Below, piece by piece: positions 23,433 to 34,626 of a stretch of 64,000 nt of DNA. This stretch comes from Ceratothoa steindachneri. Its lineage: Eukaryota; Arthropoda; Malacostraca; Isopoda; Cymothoidae. The stretch is taken from NCBI GenBank assembly GCA_963969495.1, contig OZ018322.1, positions 157,262,848 to 157,326,847 on the forward strand, in the 5' to 3' direction. The translations under genes and the position numbers were made by a program. Within the stretch, counting starts at the first letter, position 1. Every line of letters starts with the position of its first letter. Below the pieces are notes generated by a model that made no database searches, was not told where the DNA came from, and worked only from the letters and a program-made list of their open reading frames with translations.

Positions 23433-23814
23433 GGTGACCCTGATCCATTATTTCATGATAATTATGATTGTTTTATATTTTACCACGGACGAGCAGTTCT
23501 AAAGTTCCATTTGCTCCGAAAACAATGTATGCATTTCTTGTTTTAAAATATCAATATTTAGGGGTAGCTCAACGAGTTTGAAGTTTCTTATTTTTTGTAA
23601 AAGGAAGGACATTTTCTTTATGCCGTCATAGGTGATTTAGTAAAATTGTTTAACACTAACAATTTAAAAGTCATCTTATTTAATGCAATAAACATAGTTG
23701 TAAACACATTTCATTTCACAGCACTGATTCTAGGTCCCCCTCTTCTCGAGTATAATCCCCTCAAGGGGGTCGTCTCATGGATGCCCATCTCCCACTCATT
23801 GTAGCCTAGTTTGA
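22804..23814. other. AT-rich stretch, no gene
   Basis: Only very AT-rich sequence and the (TA)n run at 23373-23429. No coding similarity seen. Confidence 0.5.
23373..23429. repeat. (TA)n microsatellite
   Basis: Uninterrupted TA run of about 57 bases. Confidence 0.95.
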
Positions 23815-26071
23815 AGTTACTGTGGACTTGCCGGAGTCAGGGTAATTCATCCGGTGTTTATCCACTACTTGGAAGAGGAACTGCCTCTGCTCTTCGTCTT
23901 TTATGAGGGCCAGGTTGAAGTCCGGCATCAAGGCGATGGCCTGCTCAGCGAAGTCGTTCACAGTGTGCAATTCCTTGACGCATGAAGCGGCGAGGGAGTA
24001 ACCCTGATGGTCAGGCCACTAGGTTAGGTCAAGTACCGTGAAACTTGCATCCAACCTAAGGATTTCAAAGAAGAATGGCGTGGCAGACTTTACAAAACTT
24101 GGAACAGTTTTCTATGCAAGTTCATTAGATGTTAGCTCGAACTTTGCTCGTTAAGGAGTATCGTCAGAGCCCTCTTCCTTCTGCAAAGCATTCAATATCT
24201 CTCTCTTCATCTCAATAGCCAGATGATCATCAAAAATCGCGAGAGTAACCAGCTTCTCACTAAAGTACTAGATATAGCGCCAAAAGACTATAGCTGTCGC
24301 CTTGGCCACTGCCTTGTTGGGGTAGGACACCAGCATCTTAAGCACTTGGAGGTATTGGGCTGGGGCTGCAGTTGGAGATGTCGCACGAAAGCAAGACACA
24401 ATGTAGGTCGAGATGCTGATAATGACCAATCATTGAGCTCCATATTTTTTGCTTGCAGTGAGGTTGAATTGCTCTGAATCTCGGAACAGGTAGATCTTGA
24501 TGGCGTATGTGATTTATGCCATCCAGCCGACATGGTTTAGGGCACCAGGACGCAAAATTCTGATCTCAGGCTTCGGTTGTGCACCCAAGATGATTAGAGA
24601 AAGCTATAGTAGCTCCATGTAGTCGTCAGGTGGCGTGTGTTCTTCTAGTAGTGGGTTGAACTCAATCATGATTTCATCGCAACGCTCAAGGAGGTGTGGT
24701 GCTATGTCTTTCTATGTTAATGGCTGAGGCAAAGATTTGTTCAGGTCCTTCCACTTGGTCTGAAATCGCTTGAAGAGAGCAATATCAGGCCCATAAAAAT
24801 GGCCGATGCATGCTGTAAATTCTTTCTGACACACCAGTTCTAAGATGTGGTAACGAAAAGCGAGGTAAAGAACTCTTCAATTGAGCCGTTGCTCGATTAT
24901 GGTACATGCTTCTGATGAAATCCATCCAAGTGTTCGAAACTGTGGTGTCAAGGGATAGGGCAGAAATGCGATATGTTACTCCCCAGTCTTTGAGAGCAGT
25001 CAACACGGCATCGGCCATTGCTTGGCCAGTGTCACTAGGAAGGACTGGGACTCATAAAAGCTTTGCAACGCCATGTCCTGAAACCAGAAGAGAAAGTCGG
25101 TGGACTATACCTCCAGTAGTACCTGCCACTGTTTACACCATTCTGACATTCCAAGGCACAACCAGTGGCACCAAAGGCCTGAACGAGTTTTTGCAGCTTC
25201 TGCACGAAACTTCCTCCGTTCTCACGGAGTTGAATCGCGGTTAACACCAGCTTTTGGGGATAATGATCAAGGCTTTTTGCAGCTACTGCAAGTATATGAA
25301 CTCCTGCACGATCAGATAACTTGGCCCTATCCATGGCGGCTGAGAGTTTGGATTAATGATTTTCCTCGAGCTCCTGGTGCGCTTTATTAGGGGTATGATG
25401 AGTGAAAATGACCCCCAAACACAGCCGTCAGCATCCTTTTTTGCCTCACGGCAGTGAAAAGGGGAATGAGTGGGAGTGGAACTGCTGGACCTTGATGTAG
25501 AGCTGGATGCGAGATCAGAGATTTATTCCAGTCTATGCTTTTCAGATTGAGAGTGCTTCATACGCTGTTTTTTTTTAATCCCTCTGCTGTTGTTATTCTC
25601 GAAGTGCAAGATATATGTTCCGTGTTGTTGACATTGTGCCTCGATGCACCGCCTCCCTCTTGGCTTGTAGAAACTCCCTATCCTCGGCGATTACAATCAT
25701 TGACATCGCATCTTTATGCGCGATGTCAAAGAAGCGAACAAGGGTCAGAAGGAAATCATTCTCGTTCTTCTCTTGTTTTCAGTTTGCCGGTTTATGTTTT
25801 TCTTTCGACTTTTCCATTTATCATGTAGTCGTATAACTTTCACTCTTGCTCGCTGCACTTTCGGAATTGGAATATGTGCGCGATTCCAGAAGGTACTAAG
25901 TAGTGTGACCGTTTCTGCCGCTGCTTCCTTTTTCGTCATCTTCTGGTTAATATAGAGGTAGGGAGAGTATTGAAGCACCAGTTTGCGTGATAGTAGCATG
26001 CTTCCAATGAGGGTAGGCTCAACTGAACCAACCAGGTAGACACTTGTCATAGCTATGGTTACAGACGCCAT
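23815..26071 (-). pseudogene. Relic of multi-copy transposase-like gene family (DDE-like)
   Basis: Long decayed coding region on the minus strand, about 700 codons when frames are joined. It belongs to a family present in many copies in aphids, hydra and crustaceans and usually annotated as uncharacterised. In order are NQKMTKKEAAAE, TFWNRAHIPIPKVQRARVKV with LHDKWKSRKKN (25.8-26.0 kb), DRAKLSDRAGVHILAVAAKS (about 25.3 kb), ADAVLTALKDWGVTYRISAL followed by DTT-SNT (about 24.95-25.02 kb) and YHILELVCQK. These are followed by GPDIALFKRFQTKWKDLNKS, DDYMELL and ASFTVLDLT. The end is LIKDEEQRQFLFQVVDKHRM at about 23.86 kb. The FDTTxSNTG-like block followed by a His-rich block resembles the first half of a DDE transposase. 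That catalytic role is inference. Confidence 0.7.
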
Positions 26072-26477
26072 GGTACCTGTAACAAATAAATAAAAGGAAA
26101 GAAAATGGCCCCTATTGTGTAGGCTTCACTGTACAACTGCGTGCAGTATAGGGGGAAACAACTCAGTGCGTGTGTCTCTCACAACATCCCTCAAGCAACT
26201 AGACACCACTGCACAGCAGGAGCGGTAGTGGGGCAGAGTTGGGCAGTTGCCATATTCTGCCAGATCTTTGTGACACTAATGAAACCTTTTTAATGCTGCC
26301 CCTTATTTTAAATTATTTATTTAGCTTTTGTGCATAAATTGGTATTTCTATTGTGTTGATTACTCTTCTACTTAATGTACCAGCCAAAATTTGATGTATG
26401 AACTGTAATTATAAAGCAAGAACCATAGTAACATAATTGTAAAAAAGGTCAAACTTTAAGCTTATTGAGCGACCTGA
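26072..26477. other. Spacer before PLE, no gene
   Basis: Flank of the preceding relic and AT-rich sequence. It could contain that element's terminus, but no inverted repeat was found. Confidence 0.4.
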
Positions 26478-26790
26478 TGTGTTTCCTGTGTTTCCCCAAT
26501 CATTAATTTTTAACTCGCAACATCATAATTCAAAAATATCAATTACCTGTAAATTTATCGCTATCCCCCCCATAATAAACAATAAATACTTTCCATAAAT
26601 TCATCATTTTGATTATCTGTTTAACTCTAACTTAAATTGTTTTCCACGAATTGTATTTCCAGTACCCGAAGATGGGTGAAAAGTTCACCCGAAACGTTGT
26701 ATCAAGAAAATGAAATATATTTCCCTTTATACCTTCTTTCGTTCATCCTTCAAATTAAATTGAATGTCCATAGGAGAAGCCCTAACCAAT
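26478..26790 (+). repeat. PLE 5' repeat (pLTR-like), copy 1
   Basis: About 313 bases nearly identical in layout to 34319-34632. It starts TGTTTCCTGTGTTTCCCCAAT and ends AATTGAATGTCCATAGGAGAAG. It precedes the PLE coding region and contains the hammerhead-like motif near 26665-26696. Penelope-like elements characteristically carry such long terminal 'pLTR' repeats. Confidence 0.8.
26655..26705 (+). ncRNA. Hammerhead-like ribozyme motif in PLE repeat, copy 1
   Basis: CCGAAGATGGGTG-AAAAGTT-CACCCGAAAC forms a 5-bp stem (GGGTG/CACCC), bounded on one side by a CUGANGA-like box (here CCGAAGA) and on the other by GAAAC. That is the arrangement of the hammerhead catalytic core known from PLE terminal repeats. 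The U of CUGANGA is C here, which should abolish activity. The assignment is inference from motif order only. Confidence 0.45.
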
Positions 26791-28098
26791 ATTTATCCTT
26801 ACATTATGGACTCGAAGTAATCAAGCTCTACCGTTCTCTTGAGAAGACATCACGTAAGCTAAGAAAGGCCCAACTGGATTTGAAATTCTTGGAAATTTGT
26901 CGTTTTAACCGTGTTTTCCCCAATTTTATTTACTTTAAACGCTATGGTAAAAGCCTTTATTCAACTGATTTCTATTCCTCTGCCCTCGAACAACTTCTAA
27001 ATAATGAAATGTACTTTAAGATTTCTTTCATCGATAGACTCACGCAGCACATCCATAAATTAAAAGAAAATTTTAGAAGAATTGTTTCTATCTGTGATTA
27101 TTATTGTTTTTATACTCTTAAACTCAAACTACTGAAAGCTATGCAAACTCTGTCCTCAAAGTTCATGACCGCCAGCTATTCCAACTTTACCTATCTAGGC
27201 CTTGCTTCTCCCCAGATGACAATACAATTTAACCTCGAGAGAATCTTTTTTACTTGCTCTGGGATTTGAATTTAAACTTCTTCCTTTCAAACTTGGCCAT
27301 ATTGCCATTTTTTTCCCATCTGAGAAGCTGCTTGGTGAATTAAAAGACTTGCCAATCACCGGCAAATTTAAGGATTTTCGCTTAACACTCATATTTTGCG
27401 CAGGAATTTTGCCATCTCTCGCGCAAACTCCAAATCTCTTCGCTTTTTCTGCGCCCAAATGACATCAATAGACTCAAAGGTTTAGGAAAAAGAAATGAGA
27501 TAGTCATCACCCAACCTGATAAGAGGAGAAGTGTGGTTCTTCTTAACAAATCAGATTACATAGAAAAAATGAATGTTGTTTTGTCCGAAAACTCTAAGTT
27601 CAAAAAGATCTCTGAACCCCATCAATCTTGGTCCATCAAGTTAGAAGACAGAATAAACCACCTTTTGCTCAAGTTAAAAAACCTTAATATTTTGATTCAT
27701 TTATTTACCTCAGTCTTCACGTTTCAGGTCCCTACAAGGGCTCTCTATACGGACTTCACAAATGTCACAAAGAGGGCAGCTCCATTCGCCCCATTTTAGT
27801 ATCTTATAACTTGGCTCCTTTAATAACCCCTCTTTACTCAAATAAGTTTAAAATTCAAAATAGCTTCACCTTTGTCAAAGAATTAAAATATATTTAGCTT
27901 CATTTTCTCTCCTTTATGAGTAGTTTCGATGTTTCATCTCTCTTTACTAATGTTCCTCTTGACCAAACCATTGACATAATTTTTTCATCGTGCATTTCCC
28001 CTTAGCGACTCCAATTTTCATGGATTTACCCCTCCACTATTAAAAGGAACGCTAAAACTAGCTGTTGAGGACAATTACTTTACCTTTAACAACGAAAC
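26780..28098 (+). pseudogene. Penelope-like element ORF, 5' part (PLE-2)
   Basis: N-terminal and fingers part of a PLE reverse transcriptase. It opens with YGLEVIKLYRSLEKTSRKLR and DLKFLEICRFNRVFPNF (26.81-26.94 kb) and continues through ISFIDRLTQHIHKLKENFRR. After frame changes it reads SEKLLGELKDLP, TNKSDYIEKMNVVL-like text, SYNLAPLITPLYSNKFK, SFTFVKELKYI and SFDVSSLFTNVPLDQTID (27.80-27.98 kb; the last is RT motif A with its Asp). It ends in AVEDNYFTFNNET, where an LTR has inserted at 28099. The protein resumes at 29476. Stops and shifts show it was already decayed or decayed afterwards. Confidence 0.85.
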
Positions 28099-29475
28099 TG
28101 TGAGGGTATGGAATTAACATACTCGCATGCCGCCACACAATCGTGGGAACAAAAGAGATTTGTCGTTTGAGATGACCTTCGTATCTTCTCTCTCCCTCCA
28201 CCCTCGTCCGACATTCTACCGCCCTCCTCCGCCTTCCCCTTGACCTAGGTCGTTATCCGTGCCAAACTTACCCAACAGGCGACAGGAAGTCTGACGAAAG
28301 AAGACCTATCTCAAAAGAGAAGCATAAATTTTATTTGCCTTCTTTATGATACCATAGAGATTGTCCAGAAGGCGCTGCGATAAGCAAATTGTCGTATATG
28401 GAATCTCTCTCTCGATTTCACACAGTCCGCGGTATAAATGACAACGCGGTTCATCCCTCGGCATAAGTCTTCCAAACCTACTCGTGTAACCCTTACATTG
28501 AACGAGAGTAGTTGCCATAACGCATCGACTGCCAACGCGCCGCTAAGTTAACTTGTTCGCTATCTCAAAGTGTTCCTGAGGCAAATCCCGCCCCGCAGAG
28601 TCTGTGACTAGTAGAATAAGCTCTGTTGCTCAACGTAACTTGAGAAAGAAAAAGGAACATCCAAATAGTTACTGGAAGTAACTATTTGTTAGTGTCACAT
28701 CCAGTTAGGAGTGAACTGACCAGAACTGCAGTCAGCAGCCCCAAACCCGTCGTCTTATTTCCCTCTCCTCGAGAACTCGTGTTAACGCCACCCGAACCAC
28801 TCCGTCTGGACCCGAGTAGTCGTCTCTCCAATCCATCACAATTAATGGTGATCTGTAAACCCAGCGTCACTCTATTCTTAAATTACCCATTTAATTAACA
28901 GTGATTGATACTCCCATTGATTCATTATAAATCTAGACGCTTAACGTCAGAGTTATCCTCCCCTCCTTTTTTAAAGAGATTCAAGTGAGTCATTCTCTGA
29001 TATTATTATTAATAATTGCTGAAAACCTGGACTAATCCGTGTTTAATATTTAATCCTTATTTAACTAAATGCCCGTTTAACTATTGCTACTAATTATTAT
29101 TTTGGTGTAAAGTAAAGTTTATTTTTGTATGTGTGTTTATTTGTTGCTCCTCCTTTTTGACGTCCACTTGGCAAGACTTTAATTAAGAATCCCTTCGGCT
29201 AATTTATTTAACCTGTAATTATGCACTCTTAGAATTTAACAATCACAAACCTCCCCCCAGTAACAAATGTGACATTTATAGTGAGAACCCTGGCCGTGGC
29301 ACAACCTTCCTCTTACCAGTTTTCGCACGCTCAGTAGGAATTAAAGCCTATATATATATATAATGATCGTAGATTAAGTCATAGGGTCTCAATACCATCG
29401 ACTTAAACAAAAGCGGTGTGTCCAGATCAAGGACTAGAATAATTATTGGACCAGACTATGAGCAGTTCTACGACA
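28099..29475 (+). mobile_element. Solo LTR inserted in PLE-2
   Basis: A 1377-base insertion that starts TGTGAGGG and ends TTCTACGACA, with a perfect 5-bp target duplication GAAAC (28094-28098 and 29476-29480). It splits the PLE reverse transcriptase reading frame exactly between FNNET and ETYFQIDG. Its ends match the gypsy LTR at 14129-15359 in form (TGTRARGG...ACGACA). Inside, near 29275, the text TTTATAGTGAGAACCCTGG resembles leader sequence that usually follows an LTR. The insertion may therefore hold a little internal sequence rather than being a pure solo LTR. No coding region of an LTR element is present. Confidence 0.8.
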
Positions 29476-30474
29476 GAAACCTACTTCCAAATAGATGGGT
29501 TGGGCATGGGAAGTCCTTTGGGCCCTATCTTTTCACATATTTTCTTGTCTTGGTTTGATGAACAATTATTCATCCTGGAACTTGGAAGCATTGAACCCTT
29601 ACTTAACGCCACTTTGTCTATGATTCGTACATACATTCTCTTTAATACAAAGGAGTTCTTCGATAAATTCTTCCAATATGCCAATCATATACAACCTAAT
29701 ATTAAATTTACTTGCGAAAAGGAGCTCAATTCCTCCATCTCATTATTATCCATTCACATTTCATGTGTCCCAACTGGATTTGTAACCAAAGTTTTTCGTA
29801 AGCCAACCTTTAAGGGTCAAGGCCAAATCTTTTTCCGTTTTTGTGACCTTTCTTTTAAAATAAGCGCCATCAAAACACTAATATTCCGGGCTTTTAATAT
29901 TTGTTCATCCTACTCAGGATTTCACCAAGAAGTCGTATTTCTGACTAACTGTTTCAAATGAAACGGCTTCTCTTTGTCTCTGACTGAAAAAATTACGGCC
30001 CAATTTTTAAACAATATTTACAATCCCAAATTTAAATTCCCTACTGTTTGCAAAGATATCCGTTACATATTCTTTCCGGATCTATGTTTTTTAAATAAAA
30101 AATTTCAAAAAAATTACATCTCTATTAAATAAATTCTTTTTTCATACAAATTTTAGGTTCATTTTCAAAAATAGACACTACATATGATTATATTCCAATG
30201 GTAAGGACAGAATCCCGCCTGAAGCAAAGTGCTCTGTTATTTACGAGTTTACTTGCCCCAAGTGTAAACTGAGGTGATACATAAGCACATAAGCAGTACG
30301 GTTCGCTCACTGAGGGCGAGGTTCTGTTACCATTTGTGTGTTAGCGACAGGACAGGAAAGGTTCTATCTTCGAAAGAATTCTCACATGTTAGGCTTCACT
30401 CTATTAAGTGTAAGACTAAAACCACAACGAACGTTTTTAAAATCTTAAAAACCATACCTGATCCAATATCTTAA
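29476..30474 (+). pseudogene. Penelope-like element ORF, 3' part with GIY-YIG endonuclease (PLE-2)
   Basis: Continuation of PLE-2 after the LTR insertion. ETYFQIDGLGMGSPLGPIFS (from 29476) is RT motif B. The YxDD region near 29620-29650 is shifted and unreadable. CEKELNSSISLLSIHIS and VTKVFRKPTFKGQGQ follow. After degraded text, a C-terminal GIY-YIG domain is visible: YEFTCPKCKLR (about 30240-30272), then a frame change, VRSLRARFCYHL (30301-30336), and HVRLHSIKCKTKTTTNVFK to about 30460. GIY-YIG nicks the target DNA for priming. Both halves are defective. Confidence 0.85.
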
Positions 30475-30650
30475 AGGATTCTTAAATTTATGTATATTAA
30501 ATACCTTTCTCCTTCCTTAAATTCCGATTCTTCTTCTCACCCACTACTTCTTCTCTAAACAAGAATATTACCAACCTCATATCCTTCTCTTTCTTCTTAC
30601 GCTCCTCGCCCTTTCTCCCCAGTTATCCTCTAACGGCTAATTGTTTTGAG
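30475..30650 (+). other. 3' untranslated part of PLE-2
   Basis: Pyrimidine-rich untranslated sequence between the GIY-YIG end and the CR1 insertion. No coding similarity seen. Confidence 0.5.
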
Positions 30651-30759
30651 GTTACAAGGAGTTACAAGGAAAGAAAGTACCCTAGGAGACCTTACGGTCC
30701 ATTCAAACAGGGTACCTTTGGACTAGCAATCGAGTAAGCTCATGGCTGATTAATTGTTT

Positions 30760-33520
30760 TGCATCCCTAAACGGCAACTTTTCAAGACTTTGTCTATCCT
30801 TGACTTGAACTGGTCAACAGATTCACTGTTGACAACTTTCACTGAAAGTGCGTTCCACTTAACGCAGATACTGTAGGTGAAAAAATTTCCACACAGATTG
30901 CGGTTGTAACGCTTCAGTTCAAGTTTGAAGCCGGGATTGCACGTTCTGTTCTCACTCAGTGTGAAAATATCCCAGGGGTCAACATGGTCAAACCCTCGAA
31001 GTATTTTGAAAACTTCAATGAGCTGACCCCGCAGTCTACGGGTTTCCAGCGAGAACAGATCTAATTCCCTTAGTCTATTCTCATATCTTTTATATCGAAT
31101 AGATGGAATCTGCTTGGTTTCCCTGGCTTATACGCGTTCCAATCTCGCGATGTCCTTGAGAAATAAAGAATTCCAAAATTGTACGGCATACTCCAGGTGC
31201 GGTCGGACAAGTGAGTTGTACAAACACAGTACAATCTCCTTGTTCCGAGATCCACTCTGGCGCTTTATTTAACCTAGCATCCTTTGGGTCTTTTTCTCCG
31301 TCTCAATGCACTGTTTCGAGAACTTGAGGTCACTAGTGATTGTTACAACCAAGTTCTTCTTAGTGTCGGTGGATTCAATAGCAGTGCCCTTAAGGATATA
31401 CTGAGATTGGAGGGTTCTGTGGCCGATATGCATCACTTTGCATTTCCCCACGTTAAAAGGCATTTGCCACGTGTCCGACCACTCCCCAATCTTCCCAAGA
31501 TCTTCCTGCAGGCGGGCAGTATTTCCATCCTTTGCAACGTTCATACCAAGCTTGGTATCGTCGGAAAATTTGGAAATCTTGGCAACCATACCACCGTCCA
31601 TGTCGTTGACGTAGAAGATGAATAGTTGTGGTCCCAGGACAGACCCCTTGAGGCACCCCGCTAGTAACGGGCACCGACTCAGAAGCCTTTCCATTCCTTA
31701 TTACTTATTGCCGTCTGCCCCTTAGCCAGTTCTCGATCTAGCCGGCTACTTTGACATCTATTCCCAGCGCTCACACTTTCCGGAGAAGGCGGCGGTGTGG
31801 TACCTTATCAAAGGCTTCTTAAAAGTATAAGTAGACCACATCCACCATCTTGTCCCGATCGTGCTCACTGAACACGAAGTGGAAGAATTCCACAAGGTTC
31901 GTCAGGCATGACCGTTGCCGTCGGAAGCCGTGCTGGGAACTCCTCAGTAGCAGCTTTGACTCAAAATACGACGTCATTTTGTCCACCATCATGCTTTCCA
32001 TGAGTTTACCGACTATCGAAGTCAGGCTGATAGGTCGGTAGCTCGACGGTTGGCCTTGGTCTCCTTTCTTGAAGATAGGAGTCACCTCCGCCTCACGCCA
32101 GTCTCTAGAAACGCATTCGGTCAGGATTGACATGTTGAAGATTGCGCTCAGGTGTCGTGACACTTGATCGCGCACTTCTTTCAACACTTTAGGTAGAAAC
32201 CCATCCGGGCCAGGTGACTTGTTTGTCATTAGGTCACTGATCTTCTTTTTTATTTCCCCTTCGGTGAAGTCCATATCCTCCAGCTTTTCCCCCCGAGTAG
32301 GAATCCATTTCCTGGGGGATGGGACCACACTCTTCCTTAAACACTGAAGAGAAGTAGTCGTTGAGGAGGTTAGCATTTTCTGCATCTAAGTGCTTTAATG
32401 CTCCCTCCTCATTTCTCAAAAGGGCTAATCGTTCGACGGATTGGTTTACGGTTGTTCACATATCCAAAAACTCCTTGGGATTCTGTTTATAGAGTCTCGC
32501 CACTCGGAGTTCCTCAGACCGCTTAGCCGCCCTTATGCTGGACTTCACTTTCCTCTCTAGCCCCCGGTATTTGTCAAAGTCACCCGAGATCTTCGATTCC
32601 CGGTACACAGTTCTCTTCTTTCTAAGCAGTTGGCCGATTTCTCGATTAAACCACTTTGGTTGAACAGAAGACCGACGGGGACATTTCAGAGAGATGAAAT
32701 GCGATTGAAGACTCATAAATGTGGTTTTGAAACTGTTCCATGAGTCTTCAACAACATCGAACACTTCTAGCCTCACGTCAGTCAGTACAGCACGAAGACC
32801 TGAAAAGTATGCTCCTTTCAAATCGAGTTTCCTCGATTTACTAGTTACAGGCACTGCCTTCGGGACTTTGACTACAAATCTAATTAGTCGTTGGCACTGC
32901 CACCGAGCTCTTCGCCAACAGAGAGGTCCTCAACGATGTTATCCTCATAGGTGAAAATCAAGTCAATGATATTGTTTCCTCTCGTTGGCTCTCTCACCCA
33001 TTGTCAGGAACTCGTTTTTCGCGAACTCCATAAGTAGTGCGTTCTCGCCACAGAGTTCTCTGGTTTCCCAGTCAACTTGTGTGTTGAACTCACCCATGAA
33101 GATACACACTCTGTCTTCGACAAGTTCTCCTAGTAGCTGGTACAGATCTCTGTCCTTTTCAACGAGTTGAGCAGGAGGTCTATAAAGCACCAGGGTCCTG
33201 TATTTGGCAGGACCTATCTATAGGTCAACACCTAGTAGTTCATGCTCGGATACGATGTTGAAATCCGTCGGGTTGAGAGTATACTTGAAATACAACATCA
33301 CACCGCCACCCTCTCTGTCTGGCCTATCTTTCAGGAAGAGCTGGTAACCGGGAATCGTGAATTCACCTTCAAAATCTCGGCTTGAGGTTTTTATCCACGA
33401 CTCCGTTATGGCCACCATATCAGGTTCCTCTGTTACTACGAGGCCACGGAGCTCAAGAAAATTATTTTTGATTGACCTCGCTTTGAACAGAAGAAATTTT
33501 AGGGAGTCTCCTAGTGTAGG
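30760..33520 (-). pseudogene. CR1 ORF2: endonuclease and reverse transcriptase
   Basis: An AP-type endonuclease comes first: DMVAITESWIK (about 33390-33420), REGGGVMLYFK, and FMGEFN near 33090. The family motif is GDFN, so a catalytic Asp is Glu here. A linker with WFNREIGQLLRKK and the reverse transcriptase follow: PGPDGFLPKVL, WREAEVTPIFKKGD with YRPISLTSI (32.0-32.2 kb), HGFRRQRSC, EAFDKVPHRRLL-like text, KGSVLGPQLFIFYVND and the catalytic FSDDTKL (FxDD near 31562). The C-terminus shows LYNSLVRPHLEYAVQFWN near 31180-31240. The reverse transcriptase is read in at least four frames, with several stops. The copy is inactive. Confidence 0.88.
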
Positions 33521-33525
33521 ACTCC

Positions 33526-34318
33526 CTACGCTCTTCCGTTTCCCGGCTTCTCTGTTTTCCCGGTCACACCCTTTTTGACGACGTCCAAGAAGATCGTTCC
33601 ATGAGTGACACGGGCGTGCTCGCGCACATCCGCTTTCGCTCTATTTCGAACGCTCCTTTGGGTGCGTTCCACGACATCTTGAATTAGGTTGGCGAGAAAG
33701 GCCTTTACTTTAAAGGAGAGATGTTCCCCGTCCCTTTTGTAGAGGTCGTCTCTACCGATAAAGGTACGATAGGGGTCCACGAAGAAGACTTCTTCTGCCG
33801 TGCAGGATCCGCCAAACTTCAGTTCACTGCGACGTTTCTTTCGTGAGTGGTTCGGGATAGACCTCTTCTTGGAAGCATCCCAACCACCACACGTTTGCGG
33901 GTTTTAAGCCTTATGTCATCCACGGCTCCCATCACCGTTTGGATGGTCTTACCACTGAGGCCAACCTTACCCACTCTGAGGTAGAGGTCGTTGCCGCTCA
34001 CCATCAGAGCAACAACTGAATTCTCAGAAATTTGAGCTTTCTCTGCCTCTACTCTGATGTTTTGGTTACCCCATCCTGGCAGGCAGCTTACATTCACGCT
34101 AGTGCGAAGGCGGACCACGAGCAGCAAGAGCAGATCCCGTGTTTGCGAGTCACCAATGAGGGTGACCGTCGGACACTTGGTCTCTGAAGACGGGGTCTTT
34201 CCTTGTGAAAGAGGCCCTTCCTTTTCCTCTTTACTCTCCACTTTCTTATCTTTCTTTTTCTTCTTGTTTATCTGTTTTTCTTCTATTTTTGGTTCTACTT
34301 TTGTTTCAACTTTATTCT
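33526..34318 (-). pseudogene. CR1 ORF1 with SGNH/GDSL esterase domain
   Basis: ORF1 starts with a very lysine-rich segment (upstream of codon KVESKEEKEG), then an SGNH hydrolase fold. Block I is VTLIGDSQTRDLL, with the catalytic Ser near 34148. A Gly block reads CLPGWGN. Block III is LMVSGNDLYLR, with Asn near 33992. The final block, YKRDGEHLSF with Asp near 33732 and His near 33723, completes the Ser-Asp-His set. A stop (33819) and a frame change separate the last block from the rest. Esterase-type ORF1 proteins are known from CR1 elements. Their job is thought to be RNA or lipid association during retrotransposition. Confidence 0.8.
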
Positions 34319-34626
34319 TATGCGTTTCCTGTGTTTCCCCAATCGGTAATTCTTAACTCGCAATATAATAATCTTAAAATATCAATTACTTGTAAATTTA
34401 TAACTATCTGCCCTAAATAAACATTGAATACTTTCCATAACTTCATCATTTCGATTAGCTGTTTATCTCTAACTTAAATTGTTTTCCACGAATTGTATTT
34501 CCAGTACCTAAAGATGAGTGAAAAGTTCACCCGAAATGTTGTATCAAGAATATTAAATGAATTTCCCTTATACGTCCTTTCGTTCATCCTTCAAATTAAA
34601 TTGAATGTCCCTAGGACAAGCCCTAA

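Larger units (their letters stand above)
30651..34318 (-). mobile_element. CR1-type LINE, 5'-truncated, minus strand
   Basis: A non-LTR retrotransposon of the CR1 clade, about 3.7 kb, on the minus strand. Its 5' end (about 34318) is cut inside the lysine-rich start of ORF1, where it abuts a PLE 5' repeat. Its 3' end (about 30651-30670) carries two copies of TCCTTGTAAC, like the short tandem tails of CR1 elements. ORF1 encodes an esterase-like protein (33526-34241). ORF2 encodes endonuclease and reverse transcriptase (about 30760-33520). Stops and shifts are present throughout ORF2. Confidence 0.85.

Noticed and set aside
31284..31625. 113-codon plus-strand frame
   Set aside because: Antisense shadow of the CR1 reverse transcriptase, like the other plus-strand frames in 31.3-34.4 kb.
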